Counted from the stretch's first letter, positions 1 through 9,603 are shown. The stretch: 64,000 bases of DNA from Deinococcus peraridilitoris DSM 19664 (GCF_000317835.1 NC_019793.1:2794501-2858500); one strand, 5' to 3'. Made by a program: numbers and translations. The notes: generated by a model from the sequence alone, not told the origin.

Positions 1-188
1 CCGTGCGCACGCTGGGCAGCCTGGACAGCGAACTGACCGCCCAGGCTTTCGTGCCCGTAACGGACTCGCTGATCGTGCGTGACCTCACGGCCCAGGGTCT
101 GGTGGACGCTGTGGCGGCGCTGCTGGCCGAAGACGCGCTCGATGAAATTTTTCTGGAAGTTCTGGAAGAAATCCAGGTCGAGGTCTGA
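1..188 (+). CDS. 3' end of an unidentified gene
   Basis: The frame is open from the window edge to a TGA at 186-188, so only about 61 C-terminal residues are visible; a GTG at position 3 is in frame but is probably internal. The tail is acidic and leucine-rich, likely helical, and carries no motif I recognise. Its stop codon directly abuts the ATG of the next gene with no spacer, which suggests translational coupling with the Gfo/Idh oxidoreductase and a shared pathway. I do not assign a function. Confidence 0.55.
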   Translation, partial: VRTLGSLDSELTAQAFVPVTDSLIVRDLTAQGLVDAVAALLAEDALDEIFLEVLEEIQVEV

Positions 189-1478
189 ATGGCAGCGCCC
201 GTGGAGATCGTGATGCTCGGTGCGGGAAACCGCGGACACCACGCTTACGGCACGTGGGCGCTCGCGCATCCGCAGCAGATGCGGGTGGTGGCCGTCGCTG
301 AAAGGGACCCTGTCAAGCGTGCCCGCTTTGCCGCCGCGCACGGCATCGCGCCCGAGTGGCAGTTCGCGGACTGGCGCGAGCTGCTTTCGCGTGACCGGCC
401 CGCACCGGCCGCCATCATCGCCCTCCCCGACCTGCAGCACGAGGAAAGCGCCCTCGCGGCCCTGGGCGCCGGATACCATTTGCTGCTCGAAAAGCCCATC
501 GCGTCCACCCTGGCGGGCACCCTGCGGGTCGTGCAGGCGGCGCGAGAAGCGGGCACGCTCCTGATGCTGGGCTACGTGCTGCGCCACACGCCCTTCTTTC
601 GCGCGGTGCGAGAGGTGGTCCGCTCGGGACGGCTGGGCGAAATCGTGAACGTCGAGTGGCGTGAGAACGTGCACGCCCTGCACTTCGCGCATTCCTACGT
701 GCGCGGCAACTGGGCCAGGGAAGAGATCGCCAGCCCGATGCTGCTCGCCAAGGCCAGCCACGACCTCGACCTGCTGGGCTGGAGCACCGGCCTGCGGGTG
801 GCGCGGCTCGCCAGCTTTGGTAATCTCAAGTTCTTCCGGCCCGAATACGCGCCGCCCGGTGCTCCACGGTATTGCCTCGATGGCTGCCCGGCCGCCCAGG
901 CGTGTCCCTTTTACGCGCCCAAGACCTACCTGACCGGGCACGTCGGTTGGCCGACCAGCGTCATCAGCCCCGACCTCGGCCTCGAAGCGCGTGAAGACGC
1001 CCTGCGCACCGGTCCTTACGGGCGCTGCGTCTTTCAGGCAGGCAACGACGTGGTCGATCATCAGGTCATCAGCCTGGAGTTCGAAGGTGGAGCGAGCGGT
1101 TCGCTGACCGTGCACGGACACTCGGGCGTGGAGGGCCGCACGCTGCGCTTCGACGGGACACGCGCCACGCTGCGCGGCAGCTTCACGGGCGCACGCCAGG
1201 AACTGAACGTGCAGGACCACGACGCCGCGAGTTTTTACGGCGAGTCGCTTCCCGAAACCATTTCCCTGAAGGCCCCGGGTGGCATGGCGGGTGGCGGTCA
1301 CGGTGGAGGAGACAGCGGACTGATGCAGGCCTTTGTCGCGGCCGTGCGTGGCGGTGAGATCGCGCCGCTCGATCTGGAAGTCGACAGTCATCTGCTCGCT
1401 TTTGCCGCAGAGAAAGCGCGCCGGAGCAGGCGGATTGTGGAGTTGGACGAGTTTAAGAACCAATGTGTGGAGGTATAA
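189..1478 (+). CDS. Gfo/Idh/MocA-family oxidoreductase
   Basis: Predicted cytoplasmic NAD(P)-dependent sugar or cyclitol oxidoreductase, 429 residues. A Rossmann glycine motif GAGNRG is at residues 11-16 and the family signature EKP is at 101-103. A cysteine cluster (C229, C233, C239, in a DGCP...CPF context) occurs in a subset of this family. The C-terminal half is the usual substrate-binding beta-sheet domain. The start abuts the stop of the preceding gene, and its TAA overlaps the ATG of the next small gene, so the three are probably cotranscribed. The substrate cannot be read from the sequence. Confidence 0.88.
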   Translation: MAAPVEIVMLGAGNRGHHAYGTWALAHPQQMRVVAVAERDPVKRARFAAAHGIAPEWQFADWRELLSRDRPAPAAIIALPDLQHEESALAALGAGYHLLLEKPIASTLAGTLRVVQAAREAGTLLMLGYVLRHTPFFRAVREVVRSGRLGEIVNVEWRENVHALHFAHSYVRGNWAREEIASPMLLAKASHDLDLLGWSTGLRVARLASFGNLKFFRPEYAPPGAPRYCLDGCPAAQACPFYAPKTYLTGHVGWPTSVISPDLGLEAREDALRTGPYGRCVFQAGNDVVDHQVISLEFEGGASGSLTVHGHSGVEGRTLRFDGTRATLRGSFTGARQELNVQDHDAASFYGESLPETISLKAPGGMAGGGHGGGDSGLMQAFVAAVRGGEIAPLDLEVDSHLLAFAAEKARRSRRIVELDEFKNQCVEV

Positions 1479-1906
1479 TGCAAGACAGTCCAATCCAAGT
1501 GAATGGCTACTGGCTCGCCGAGTTTTTCGGCATGACTGGCTGGCATATTAATGCTGATGATCATCCGTTGAACAAGTTCAATATGGAAAACTTTGTATCT
1601 CGCTTGAAGCTAGTCAATGATTACCTCCAGCCTGCGCTTGATGACTACAGCCCTGCACAAAGGTATGCCGTAAAGGAAACGCTCCGTTATGCTATAAACT
1701 GTTTTACGGCAGAGGAGATCGAGCATTTTATTGGTATGCAGGTACCTGATTTGCAAAGAAAACCTCATGAGTTTCTCGAGAATATATGGATGATAATGTT
1801 TGGAGGAGAGCCGCATGAGTTGGATTGGATCGTCGATTATTATAGAAAAGATGATTATAACGATTCCTTAGATAAGCCTGAATTGAAGTATGGCTACGAT
1901 CGATGA
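1478..1906 (+). CDS. AT-rich hypothetical protein (142 aa)
   Basis: The ATG at 1478 overlaps the TAA of the oxidoreductase (TAATG) and has a GGAGG ribosome site just upstream, which favours it over an in-frame ATG at 1463. The 142-residue product is acidic, rich in Trp, Tyr and Asn, and has no signal peptide or membrane segment. Base composition and codon use are clearly more AT-rich than both neighbours, a sign of recent acquisition. I do not recognise the family. Its size, acidity and orphan state resemble immunity or SMI1-like proteins, but that is speculation. Confidence 0.75.
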   Translation: MQDSPIQVNGYWLAEFFGMTGWHINADDHPLNKFNMENFVSRLKLVNDYLQPALDDYSPAQRYAVKETLRYAINCFTAEEIEHFIGMQVPDLQRKPHEFLENIWMIMFGGEPHELDWIVDYYRKDDYNDSLDKPELKYGYDR

Positions 1907-1944
1907 GTCGAGCAAAGACAAATATTTCAAATCAAGGAGACCTT

Positions 1945-3495
1945 ATGTTGAAACTGCCCCCCTACAAGAACGAACCTTTCACCGACTTCAGCCTGCCCGA
2001 AAACCAGAGTGCGTACCGCGAAGCGCTCGCCTACGTTCGCAGCACCTTCGGACGCACCTACCCCCTGGTGATCGGCAGCGAGCGCATCGAAACCCCGGAG
2101 AAGATCGCCAGCGTCAATCCCTCGAAGACGAGCGAGGTCATCGGCTACACCGCCAAGGCGCGCATCGAAGACGCCGAAAAGGCCCTGCAGGTCGGCTGGG
2201 ACGCCTGGCAGGAATGGAAGAACTGGAGCATGGACGCCCGCGCACGCGTATTGGTCAAGGCTGCCGCGTTGCTGCGCCGCCGCAAGCACCAGTTCTCCGC
2301 GCTGCTGACCCTGGAGGCCGGCAAGAACTGGGCCGAAGCTGACGGTGACACTGCCGAGGCCATCGACTTCCTGGAGTACTACGCCCGCCAGAGCATGAAA
2401 TACGCCACCGCCGGGGAAACCTACGATTTTCCCAACGAGGAAAACCGTCTGCAGCACATTCCCCTCGGCGTGGGGGTCAGCATCTCGCCATGGAATTTCC
2501 CGCTGGCGATCTTCGCGGGCATGCTGGCCGCTCCGATCGTGGTGGGCAACTGCGTGATCGCCAAGCCCGCCGAGGACACTGGCCTGATCGCCGCCTGGAT
2601 CGTGGATCTGCTGCACGAAGCGGGCCTGCCTGCGGGCGTGCTGACCTTTTTGCCGGGCCTCGGTGAAGAAGTCGGTGATTACCTCGTCAAGCACCCCAAG
2701 ACGCGTTTCGTGACCTTCACGGGGTCGCGTCAGGTGGGCCTGATGATCAACGAGAACGCCGCCAAGGTGCCGCGCGGTCAGAAGTGGATCAAGCGCGTGG
2801 TGCTGGAAATGGGCGGCAAGGACGCCCTGATCGTCGACGAAACCGCCGACCTCGAAGAAGCCGCTTCGGCGGCAGTGGCGAGCGCCTTTGGTTTCTCGGG
2901 TCAGAAGTGCAGCGCCATGAGCCGCCTGATCGTCGTGGACAGCGTGCATGACGAACTGGTCCGTCGCGTGGTCGAGAAGACCAAGGCGCTCAAGGTCGGC
3001 AGCGGCGAGGAAAATGCCCACGTCACCCCGGTGGTGAACGAGGAGAGTTTCGAGAAGGTCAGCCGCTACATCGAAATGGGCAAGAGCGAAGGCAAGCTGC
3101 TCACTGGCGGCGGTGTTGACGGCTCGGTGGGGCACTTTATCGAGCCGACCATTTTCGACGACGTGCAGAGCGGCGCCAAAATCGCCGAGGAAGAAATCTT
3201 CGGTCCGGTCGTGGCCGTACTGTGCGCCCGCGACTTCGACCACGCCCTCGAACTCGCCAACGACACCGAGTACGGCCTGACCGGCGGCGTCTTCACCAAA
3301 AAGCGCGAGCGCATCGAGAAAGCGCGCATGGAGTTTCAGGTCGGCAACCTCTACATCAACCGCAAGATCACCGGAGCACTCGTGGGGGTGCAGCCTTTCG
3401 GCGGCTTCAACATGAGCGGCACCGACAGCAAGGCCGGCGGCCCCAACTACCTGGATTACTTTTTGCAGCTCAAGACGGTCGCCGAGCGTTTCTGA
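1945..3495 (+). CDS. pruA: L-glutamate gamma-semialdehyde (P5C) dehydrogenase
   Basis: Oxidises glutamate semialdehyde/P5C to glutamate with NAD+, the second step of proline catabolism. The 516-residue length and the catalytic positions, Glu288 (LEMGGK) and Cys322 (GQKCSAM), match the Thermus enzyme as I remember it. The aldehyde dehydrogenase cofactor region ([10 protein letters not shown]) and the C-terminal [10 protein letters not shown] signature are present. The start at 1945 is chosen because AAGGAG lies just upstream; an ATG at 1903 would overlap the preceding gene and adds residues unlike the family. No proline dehydrogenase gene is adjacent in the window. A 14-bp hairpin follows. Confidence 0.95.
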   Translation: MLKLPPYKNEPFTDFSLPENQSAYREALAYVRSTFGRTYPLVIGSERIETPEKIASVNPSKTSEVIGYTAKARIEDAEKALQVGWDAWQEWKNWSMDARARVLVKAAALLRRRKHQFSALLTLEAGKNWAEADGDTAEAIDFLEYYARQSMKYATAGETYDFPNEENRLQHIPLGVGVSISPWNFPLAIFAGMLAAPIVVGNCVIAKPAEDTGLIAAWIVDLLHEAGLPAGVLTFLPGLGEEVGDYLVKHPKTRFVTFTGSRQVGLMINENAAKVPRGQKWIKRVVLEMGGKDALIVDETADLEEAASAAVASAFGFSGQKCSAMSRLIVVDSVHDELVRRVVEKTKALKVGSGEENAHVTPVVNEESFEKVSRYIEMGKSEGKLLTGGGVDGSVGHFIEPTIFDDVQSGAKIAEEEIFGPVVAVLCARDFDHALELANDTEYGLTGGVFTKKRERIEKARMEFQVGNLYINRKITGALVGVQPFGGFNMSGTDSKAGGPNYLDYFLQLKTVAERF

Positions 3496-3505
3496 GCGAC
3501 GACTG

Positions 3506-3541
3506 GAGAAAGGCTCGGGTCTATTGGCCCGAGCCTTTCTC
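3506..3541 (+). terminator. hairpin after pruA
   Basis: A perfect 14-bp inverted repeat (3506-3519 with 3528-3541, 8-nt loop) lies 10 nt after the pruA stop. The T-tract is weak, so this is a probable rather than canonical intrinsic terminator. Confidence 0.7.
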
Positions 3542-3697
3542 CTTGCCGTTGGCTTGGTACTTTGAGGTCAGCACGTGTGCTTGCCGCCGAAGCTTCCATA
3601 CATGGGCGAAGGGCGAGTGGAAAGATGTTCAGCCGGACACGGTCTATGTTCCGCAGAGACACAGGCGCTCGTTAAAGAGTTATTGCGTTATCAAAAG

Positions 3698-5533
3698 TCA
3701 GTTGCCCAGGTAGCTCGCGGGCTTCAGCAAGGTAATTCGTGCGGTGGGTGCCCCGTTCACTTTGGGGAACAGTTCGCTCACATACAAATTGCCGTTTGGG
3801 GTCTGCACAATGTCGATCGGGTCGTCGAAGGTGATGGCGCCGAGGTTCGGCTTGGCGGCGTCACCGATTTTGCCACTCGATATGACGTTGCCACTGCTGT
3901 CGAGCCTGAGGACCAAGATATCGTTGCCACTGGAATACTCGACCACCATCAGGCGACCTTTGAGCGCACTGTTGAGCGCGGTGCTGGTATATTCGATGGC
4001 GCCGTTCGGCGAGCGGTTCGGTCCGAAGTCGTAGGCGGGTTTTTGCCATTTCGGGTCTGGCTTGACACCAACCGGGTAACCTTGTCGACCGTCCTTGTCC
4101 GCCACGACCTCTGCTGGATCAACGTTCGCTGTAGGATTGCCGCCGTTCAGAATGTAGTGACCTCTCAGGGCTACCGGGTGACCGAAGTACTCGTTGGCAC
4201 CACCGGTGAGGGTCTTGAACAGGTAATCGTTCTGGTTGGGCACCTCATTCAGGGCTGGGGCCCCACCGCCGGCCGGGGTGCTGCCGCCAGCCGCTCCCCC
4301 GTTGGTCGGCATGTAAAGGTGCTTGTTGCTATGCCACACCAGGTCGAAGGAGTTGCGTACACCATCGGCGAAAATCGTAACAGGTGCCTCGGGATCACTG
4401 GCGTCATAGATGTTTGCCGGCGCATAAAAAGGACCTGTCTTGGTAGGCTGGTCCGGCGAGGCCTGGGTCTGTACGTCAATCGGTGCGGTTCCGTTGGCAT
4501 TGAGCGCGCCCACATACCTTGGATTGATCTTGAGCACGGTGGCGCTTAGGAGCGTTTCTTCACGTTGCCATTCCGGATCGAGCGCACCGGTCGAGCTGTT
4601 GCTGCCCTGAGTGACGTAGAGAAAGCCATCCTTGAACGCCAAACTGGACGTCAGGTGATCGCGGCGCGAGCGTGGCAGCCCCACCACGTAATCATCCAGT
4701 CGGCTGAGATTCAGGTCGCTCTCGTTAAGCGTAATTTTTGAGATGCGTCCCGAAAAGTTTTTTGGCGGCGACCTGTCGGCATTGAACAGGGGATCGTTGT
4801 TGCTGACCCATAACACGCCTGAATTACTTGGATCGAAGGCCATACCGATGATGGGACGATTTGACAGACCGCTTCCGCTGGTCCCACCGGTGGTGATATT
4901 GATGTTCACGCGGTTGGTCAATTTCCCGTCTGTGCCAATAGACCAGCGGTAAAGCTGGCCGTCGAGCGTGGAGCCGTAAAGTTTTGTGCCGTCGGGGCTG
5001 ACGAGTAGACCCACCACAGCAGATGAACGCGGATCATCAAGAACGACCTCTTGCGAAAAAAGAGCGACGCGGGGCCCAGTTTTAGATTCCGTACCCGTTG
5101 TGAAGGTAAACTTGAAATTTTGAAACGAATTGCCTTTGAGATCCTTGACGCCATTGGTTACTTCAAAGGTATATTTGGTGTTTGCCGCAAGCAATCCTTC
5201 TGGCAAGACAGATTGGTCAGGGGAAAAGGTGATATTACTGTCTGCGCCATCTGTGTTGGCTGTACCAGGAACTTCCTGACCGGTTGCCGTATTGTACAGG
5301 CGCACGCTGTTGCCTTTAAGGGATGCTGGGTCGACACCGTTGTTCTTGTCTGGAAATGATGGGTTGGCGGTGATGGAGGTATCGCGCAACACGTTCGTGG
5401 TGGTTTTGGGCTCTGAAACGTCGGTGATGCGTGGGCCGGAAGCGTTGGGTGAACCGACGCCGCCGCTACAGGCAGCCAGCGACAGCGCCAGGCCGACGCC
5501 CAGACAAGTGTGTTTGAACATAAGATTTTTCAT
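3698..5533 (-). CDS. lipoprotein with Ig-like and glucose/sorbosone dehydrogenase-type propeller domains
   Basis: Exported, lipid-anchored protein of 611 residues: a signal peptide ending in a lipobox (LAAC) near residue 22, an Ig-like domain (about 35-150), then a beta-propeller with the GVRNSFDLVWH pattern typical of PQQ-type glucose/sorbosone dehydrogenases. It probably oxidises sugars or sugar alcohols outside the cytoplasm, but the PQQ-binding residues cannot be verified by eye. I use the ATG at 5533; a GTG at 5539 is also in frame and the upstream GGGTGA is too close to be decisive. The same-strand neighbour upstream, only about 40 bp away, is another lipoprotein. Confidence 0.82.
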   Translation of the reverse strand: MKNLMFKHTCLGVGLALSLAACSGGVGSPNASGPRITDVSEPKTTTNVLRDTSITANPSFPDKNNGVDPASLKGNSVRLYNTATGQEVPGTANTDGADSNITFSPDQSVLPEGLLAANTKYTFEVTNGVKDLKGNSFQNFKFTFTTGTESKTGPRVALFSQEVVLDDPRSSAVVGLLVSPDGTKLYGSTLDGQLYRWSIGTDGKLTNRVNINITTGGTSGSGLSNRPIIGMAFDPSNSGVLWVSNNDPLFNADRSPPKNFSGRISKITLNESDLNLSRLDDYVVGLPRSRRDHLTSSLAFKDGFLYVTQGSNSSTGALDPEWQREETLLSATVLKINPRYVGALNANGTAPIDVQTQASPDQPTKTGPFYAPANIYDASDPEAPVTIFADGVRNSFDLVWHSNKHLYMPTNGGAAGGSTPAGGGAPALNEVPNQNDYLFKTLTGGANEYFGHPVALRGHYILNGGNPTANVDPAEVVADKDGRQGYPVGVKPDPKWQKPAYDFGPNRSPNGAIEYTSTALNSALKGRLMVVEYSSGNDILVLRLDSSGNVISSGKIGDAAKPNLGAITFDDPIDIVQTPNGNLYVSELFPKVNGAPTARITLLKPASYLGN

Positions 5534-5572
5534 AGTCACCCGAATTCTAGTGCGCTGTTTCCGCTACTGCTC

Positions 5573-6814
5573 TCACTTGGGCTTAATGTTGGTAATCAGG
5601 TAGACGTTGTCGTTGTAGTCGTAGTTGTCGCAGTACGCGTCCATACCCACCAGATACGTGTCAGGAACAACTTTGTTGTCGCGGTCGCGCAGGGGCCAGA
5701 AGCGGACCTGCAGGGAGCCGGTGGCGAATTTATTGCAGAGCGTCGCGCCCGGGCGGTTGGACTGGGTGTTGAGGGCAGCGACGCTGTATTCGTCCTGAAC
5801 GCGCAGGCCGAAGGCGCCTGCCGGCTGGAAGGTGACGTCAGCGAGCCCGGCCAGCGTGTATTTGCCGTCGAGCGAGCGTTGCCGGGGACGGAACATCTGT
5901 GCGCCCTCGGCGGTCTGTTCCATGATCTGCCGGGCCACTTGCGGCTTGGGGTTACCAGAAGCGTCGGGCTGCTGTTCTCCGGCCACCGCGTCACCTTCAT
6001 TGAACCAGTACAGCTTCTGGGCCTGCAGCGTGCCGTTGCTGTTGCGGCCGTGGAACATGGCCAGCGTCTGGACGCTCACCGGTTTGGTGGCGTCAGCGCG
6101 TTGCCAGTAGGCCGAGATCACTTCTTCACCGTAGGGTTTGGCGGGGTCCCCCTCGCCGTAGGGCCGGAAGCGGCTGGTGGTCGTGCCGAGAATGGTTTTG
6201 TAACCGAACAGGTCCACGATCTGCTGCAGGGTGGGTTCGTGGTCACCTTCGGGAAAAGGCTGCCAGAAACCCGCCAGCTGGACGGTCTTGTTGGCTCCAC
6301 CGGCCGCGACGGACAGCGTACCGCTGAACGTGCACTTCTGGTAAGACGCTTCCGCGCCGGTCGGCTCCTTGCTGGTGTAGCTCACGCAGTTTGCGCCCGT
6401 CGTCGGCCCGCTGGCCGTGAAGCGAAGCTGCAGTTCGCGGCTCTCACCACCGCTCAGGCGCACGGGCAGGGCGGGAGCGTTTTCCAGCTGCCAGGGTCCG
6501 CTGATGTTCAGGCCGGTGATGTCCATGACGGCCGTTCCCGAATTTTTGACCCGCACAGTGATCCGGTCGTGTACACCGAGTTTCAGGACGGTACCCGATC
6601 CGTCGTTCAGGCTGTAGGTAGGCCGGCCGATCTGGCTGAAGACCAGGCGGTCACCGTACGGCAACAGGTCGGCGTTTTCGATCACGATGTTGCCCGCCGC
6701 ACCCGGGTTTGGGGTCGCGGGATTGCCTGCCGTAGGCCCGGCAGAACCGCAGGCGATGAGCGCAGTCGTCAGGGACGCGGTGAGCAGCAGTTTGAATGGG
6801 TATTGAATGTGCAT
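5573..6814 (-). CDS. secreted lipoprotein with choice-of-anchor/HYDIN-like domain
   Basis: The start at 6814 is fixed by AGGAG upstream and by a signal peptide with a lipobox (LIAC) in the first 20 residues; the open frame extends much further upstream but reads as non-coding. Of 413 residues, about 35-150 form a beta-rich segment with the TVRVKNSGTAVMDITGL style of anchor or ASPM-SPD2-HYDIN domains. The rest has no motif I can name and ends in a Tyr/Asn-rich stretch. It sits directly upstream of the sugar dehydrogenase-like lipoprotein on the same strand, so the two may be cotranscribed and act together at the cell surface. The enzymatic role is unknown. Confidence 0.72.
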   Translation of the reverse strand: MHIQYPFKLLLTASLTTALIACGSAGPTAGNPATPNPGAAGNIVIENADLLPYGDRLVFSQIGRPTYSLNDGSGTVLKLGVHDRITVRVKNSGTAVMDITGLNISGPWQLENAPALPVRLSGGESRELQLRFTASGPTTGANCVSYTSKEPTGAEASYQKCTFSGTLSVAAGGANKTVQLAGFWQPFPEGDHEPTLQQIVDLFGYKTILGTTTSRFRPYGEGDPAKPYGEEVISAYWQRADATKPVSVQTLAMFHGRNSNGTLQAQKLYWFNEGDAVAGEQQPDASGNPKPQVARQIMEQTAEGAQMFRPRQRSLDGKYTLAGLADVTFQPAGAFGLRVQDEYSVAALNTQSNRPGATLCNKFATGSLQVRFWPLRDRDNKVVPDTYLVGMDAYCDNYDYNDNVYLITNIKPK

Positions 6815-7493
6815 GGGGCTCCTGAATTCCTGAGATATTTCAATAGCCGGAGGAAATGATGAAGTGCAAGTCGGCGTTCTGGATCTACTCAAAAAGCCTA
6901 GGGGCCGCCGACAGAACTTTAAATAGCTCAAAGGCGAAGAAAGTTCTAACCTCGCGTCAGAAATCACCATTACTGTCACATGAAATGCCTTACGCGTCTC
7001 GGCAATTTCAGCCGCTTGGAAATTCAAGAGCGGTGGAGAATCCGGTGACGAACCCCGCGCCGGATTCTGCTGTTTCATGCGTATGAGTATTATATGAAAG
7101 TGATGCAAACAAATTCTTGGGAAATGACGAAGGCGCCGGGTGATACCTTGCTCCCTGGATGTCTGACATCCCAAATCACTTCGTCTTATGCGAAGTGCAT
7201 GTCATGCGCCCATCAGATCGGCCAGAACCAAACAACAATCTGTTTAACTAAGAACTATTTATGAACCACCTTTGCGCTTCAACAAGAATGGCTGAATAAC
7301 TCTTCAGCGCAAAGTCAGCTTGTATTTGGTGAAGTAGAAGATGAACCGAATATTCTGACGATCACCTCATGTGTGACCTGACCAGTTTCCACGTCATTTT
7401 TTGAGAAGGCTCATATCAGGCGGGGCGGTTGGATTCGTCGGACACTTCAAGTCCGGTCAGGCCGCTGCCACGCTCGCTCGTCAAGGAGAATCC
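6815..7493. other. 679-bp intergenic region between divergent lipoprotein genes
   Basis: The region separates the leftward lipoprotein from the rightward ThuA-kelch gene and must hold both promoters; it is AT-richer than its surroundings. I see one 9-bp inverted repeat (7037-7045 with 7060-7068) and no coding frame worth calling. No -35/-10 pair was convincing enough to annotate. Confidence 0.5.
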
Positions 7494-9332
7494 ATGTTTG
7501 ACTCATTGCATCCCAGATCAACGGGCAAGACACCTGGTACCACACAGAAAGCAAGCGGCCTGTTGATGCTGAGCCTGCTGCTGGCCGGTTGTGGACCACA
7601 AGGAAATTCGGCGGTGGCCAATCCACCCACCAGTGGGAGTCGGCCTCCCGTGGTGGACGAGCCGGTGATCTGCACGCCCAGTGGTGACTTGCCCCGCGTC
7701 AGTGCAGCCACGGGAACGCCCGGGTCCAACTTCGATGTGCTGGTCTTCGTAAAGAACTCTGGCTGTCGCCTCGACGCTGTGAAAGCGGGCGTCAAGGCCA
7801 TAGAGCAACTTGGCGCCGAAAACAGCTTCACGGTCAATGCGACCGATGACGCGGGCATCTTCACGGAGCAAGGTCTGGCCGCCTACGAAGCCGTCGTGTT
7901 CCTCAATACCAGTGGTGACGTGCTGAACCCCGACCAGCAACGGGTGTTCGAGAAGTTCATTCGCAGCGGGAAGGGATTTGTCGGCGTGCATGCGGCCGCG
8001 GAAACCGAACTCAATTGGCCCTGGTATGGCGCGCTGGTCGGTGCCTACTTCAGCGGCAAGCCCAAAGTTCAGACGGGCAACGTGCAGGTGGTCAACAGAA
8101 CGCACGCTTCTACGCAGGGTTTGCCCGACTCGCTCAGCCTGAACGAGGGGTGGCACAGCTTCCGGGAACTGCAGGGCAACGTCGTGCCGCTGCTTAACCT
8201 CGACGAAAGCAGTGTGGCCGAGATTCCGCGCATGGGAGCGCACCATCCCGTGTCGTGGTACCAGTTTTACGACAATGGCCGCAGCTTCTACACCGGGCTT
8301 GGACACACGTCCGAGAGTTACGCCGACGCGAGCTTTCGCAAGCACCTGCTGGGCGGCATCAAGTGGGCGGCCACGGGCGGGCAGCCTGGCGCGGTCAGTT
8401 GGGGAATTATGGAGAAAGCGCCCATCGCACGCTGGGAGTCGCAGGGCCTTGGGGCAGAAGGCAAACTCTTCGTCTTTGGAGGAGACAAGAACGGTGTGGT
8501 GCCCGTCGAGGCGACCGCGGAAACCTATGCTTTTGATCCCAGAAGCAATTCCTGGAGCCGTCTGAAGGACATGCCCGAACTGGTCCACCACGCCGGTCAG
8601 GCGCTGGACGGCCGCACCGTGTGGATCGCCGGAGGATTTGTGGGCAGTACGGGCATCGGTGGTGGTGTTTCCACCACGGCTAACGTCTGGAAATATGATA
8701 TTGCCAGCGACACCTGGACGGCTGGTCCGAAGCTTCCGGCACCTCGTGGCGGCGGCGCCCTTGTTCGGCTGGATCGCGAATTGCACTTCTTCGGCGGGGC
8801 CATTCGCACGCAAAAGGAGTACCGTGACTTTCCGACCCACTGGGTGCTTAACCTCGATAACCAGGGTGCGGGCTGGAAAGAAAACGTTCAGCCGTACCCG
8901 AACAACGTGAACCACATGGCGGGCGCGGCGCTGAATGGCAAGATCTACGGTGTCGGCGGGCAGAAGGACAGCCAGGAAACGGGCGGAAACACCGCAAGCG
9001 TCAATGTCTACGATCCCAAGACGGGCGCGTGGACGCCGGTGAGCTCCATGCCGCGTGCGCTGGCGCACGTGGCGGCCAGTACCTTTACACGTGGTGGACG
9101 GCTTGTCGTGGTGGCCGGCGTGACCAACGTGGGTACGGGTGACGGCTCCAAGGGCGGAACGGACGTGGCGAACGTTATCGAGTACGACCCTATCGACGAC
9201 AAGTGGCGCGAACTATCCCCGCTGCCTGCGCCTCGCCAGTCACCCGTTGCGGCAATCGTGAACGGACAGATCATCGTTTCGGGCGGCGATTATCTGCAAC
9301 AACCCTACGACACGACCTGGATCAGCAAGTAG
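7494..9332 (+). CDS. lipoprotein fusing a ThuA-like domain to kelch repeats
   Basis: The ATG at 7494 has AAGGAG upstream and begins a lipoprotein signal (LLAGC); the frame upstream to 7401 looks untranslated. Of 612 residues, roughly 60-320 are a ThuA-like (glutamine amidotransferase-fold) domain with FVGVHAAAETE and a conserved TGLGHTSE region. The remainder is a kelch beta-propeller with about five repeats of the GG...YDP...W type. ThuA domains are commonly attached to secreted sugar dehydrogenases; here the partner domain is kelch and the dehydrogenase-like propeller is a nearby gene. It probably binds or modifies extracellular carbohydrate. The reaction is unknown. Confidence 0.82.
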   Translation: MFDSLHPRSTGKTPGTTQKASGLLMLSLLLAGCGPQGNSAVANPPTSGSRPPVVDEPVICTPSGDLPRVSAATGTPGSNFDVLVFVKNSGCRLDAVKAGVKAIEQLGAENSFTVNATDDAGIFTEQGLAAYEAVVFLNTSGDVLNPDQQRVFEKFIRSGKGFVGVHAAAETELNWPWYGALVGAYFSGKPKVQTGNVQVVNRTHASTQGLPDSLSLNEGWHSFRELQGNVVPLLNLDESSVAEIPRMGAHHPVSWYQFYDNGRSFYTGLGHTSESYADASFRKHLLGGIKWAATGGQPGAVSWGIMEKAPIARWESQGLGAEGKLFVFGGDKNGVVPVEATAETYAFDPRSNSWSRLKDMPELVHHAGQALDGRTVWIAGGFVGSTGIGGGVSTTANVWKYDIASDTWTAGPKLPAPRGGGALVRLDRELHFFGGAIRTQKEYRDFPTHWVLNLDNQGAGWKENVQPYPNNVNHMAGAALNGKIYGVGGQKDSQETGGNTASVNVYDPKTGAWTPVSSMPRALAHVAASTFTRGGRLVVVAGVTNVGTGDGSKGGTDVANVIEYDPIDDKWRELSPLPAPRQSPVAAIVNGQIIVSGGDYLQQPYDTTWISK

Positions 9333-9349
9333 ACGCGATCCAGACTCCC

Positions 9350-9407
9350 CTCCTCCCAGTCCGGTTGAATGCTTACATTCGTAAGCATTCAACCGGACTG
9401 GGAGGAG
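9350..9407. repeat. perfect 27-bp hairpin
   Basis: A perfect inverted repeat, 9350-9376 with 9381-9407, has a 4-nt loop and lies 17 nt after the ThuA-kelch stop. It has no T-tract on the + strand. It could end or stabilise the mRNA or be a small repeat element. Confidence 0.85.
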
Positions 9408-9410
9408 AAG

Positions 9411-9539
9411 GAAAAAGTACCCCTTCCGGTGAGGAGCCGCAGGCCGGGCGTGGTCCGGCCAGTCGGTGGCAGCACCGGAGCGAAGCGGAGGGGCTGAAAC
9501 GAATCATCCGGAACCGGTATCCTACGGACTGCGGGCCTG
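9411..9539. repeat. possible small intergenic repeat element or ncRNA
   Basis: This gene-free segment contains nested short inverted repeats (GGCCGG at 9442-9447 with CCGGCC at 9455-9460; CCGG pairs near 9510) and a purine-rich GGAGCGAAGCGGAGG stretch. It reads like the small repetitive elements scattered in Deinococcus genomes, but I have no second copy in this window to prove that. Confidence 0.35.
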
Positions 9540-9577
9540 AAAAAGAGCCTCCGGCATAGCGCGGAGGCTCTTTTTTT
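9540..9577. terminator. bidirectional intrinsic terminator
   Basis: A-run, GAGCCTCCG / CGGAGGCTC stem with 8-nt loop, then seven T residues. It sits between convergent genes (ThuA-kelch rightward, SCO1 leftward) and has T-tracts in both directions. Confidence 0.9.
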
Positions 9578-9603
9578 CGCTGCGATGCCACTGGACAGCT
9601 CGG

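Noticed and set aside
1927..3243. 438-codon open frame antisense to pruA
   Set aside because: It mirrors a clear P5C dehydrogenase; its His/Gln/Val-rich product has no motif. Long antisense frames are expected in GC-rich genes.
9350..9407. Classical rho-independent terminator
   Set aside because: The stem is strong but no T-tract follows in either direction; kept as a hairpin of unknown role.
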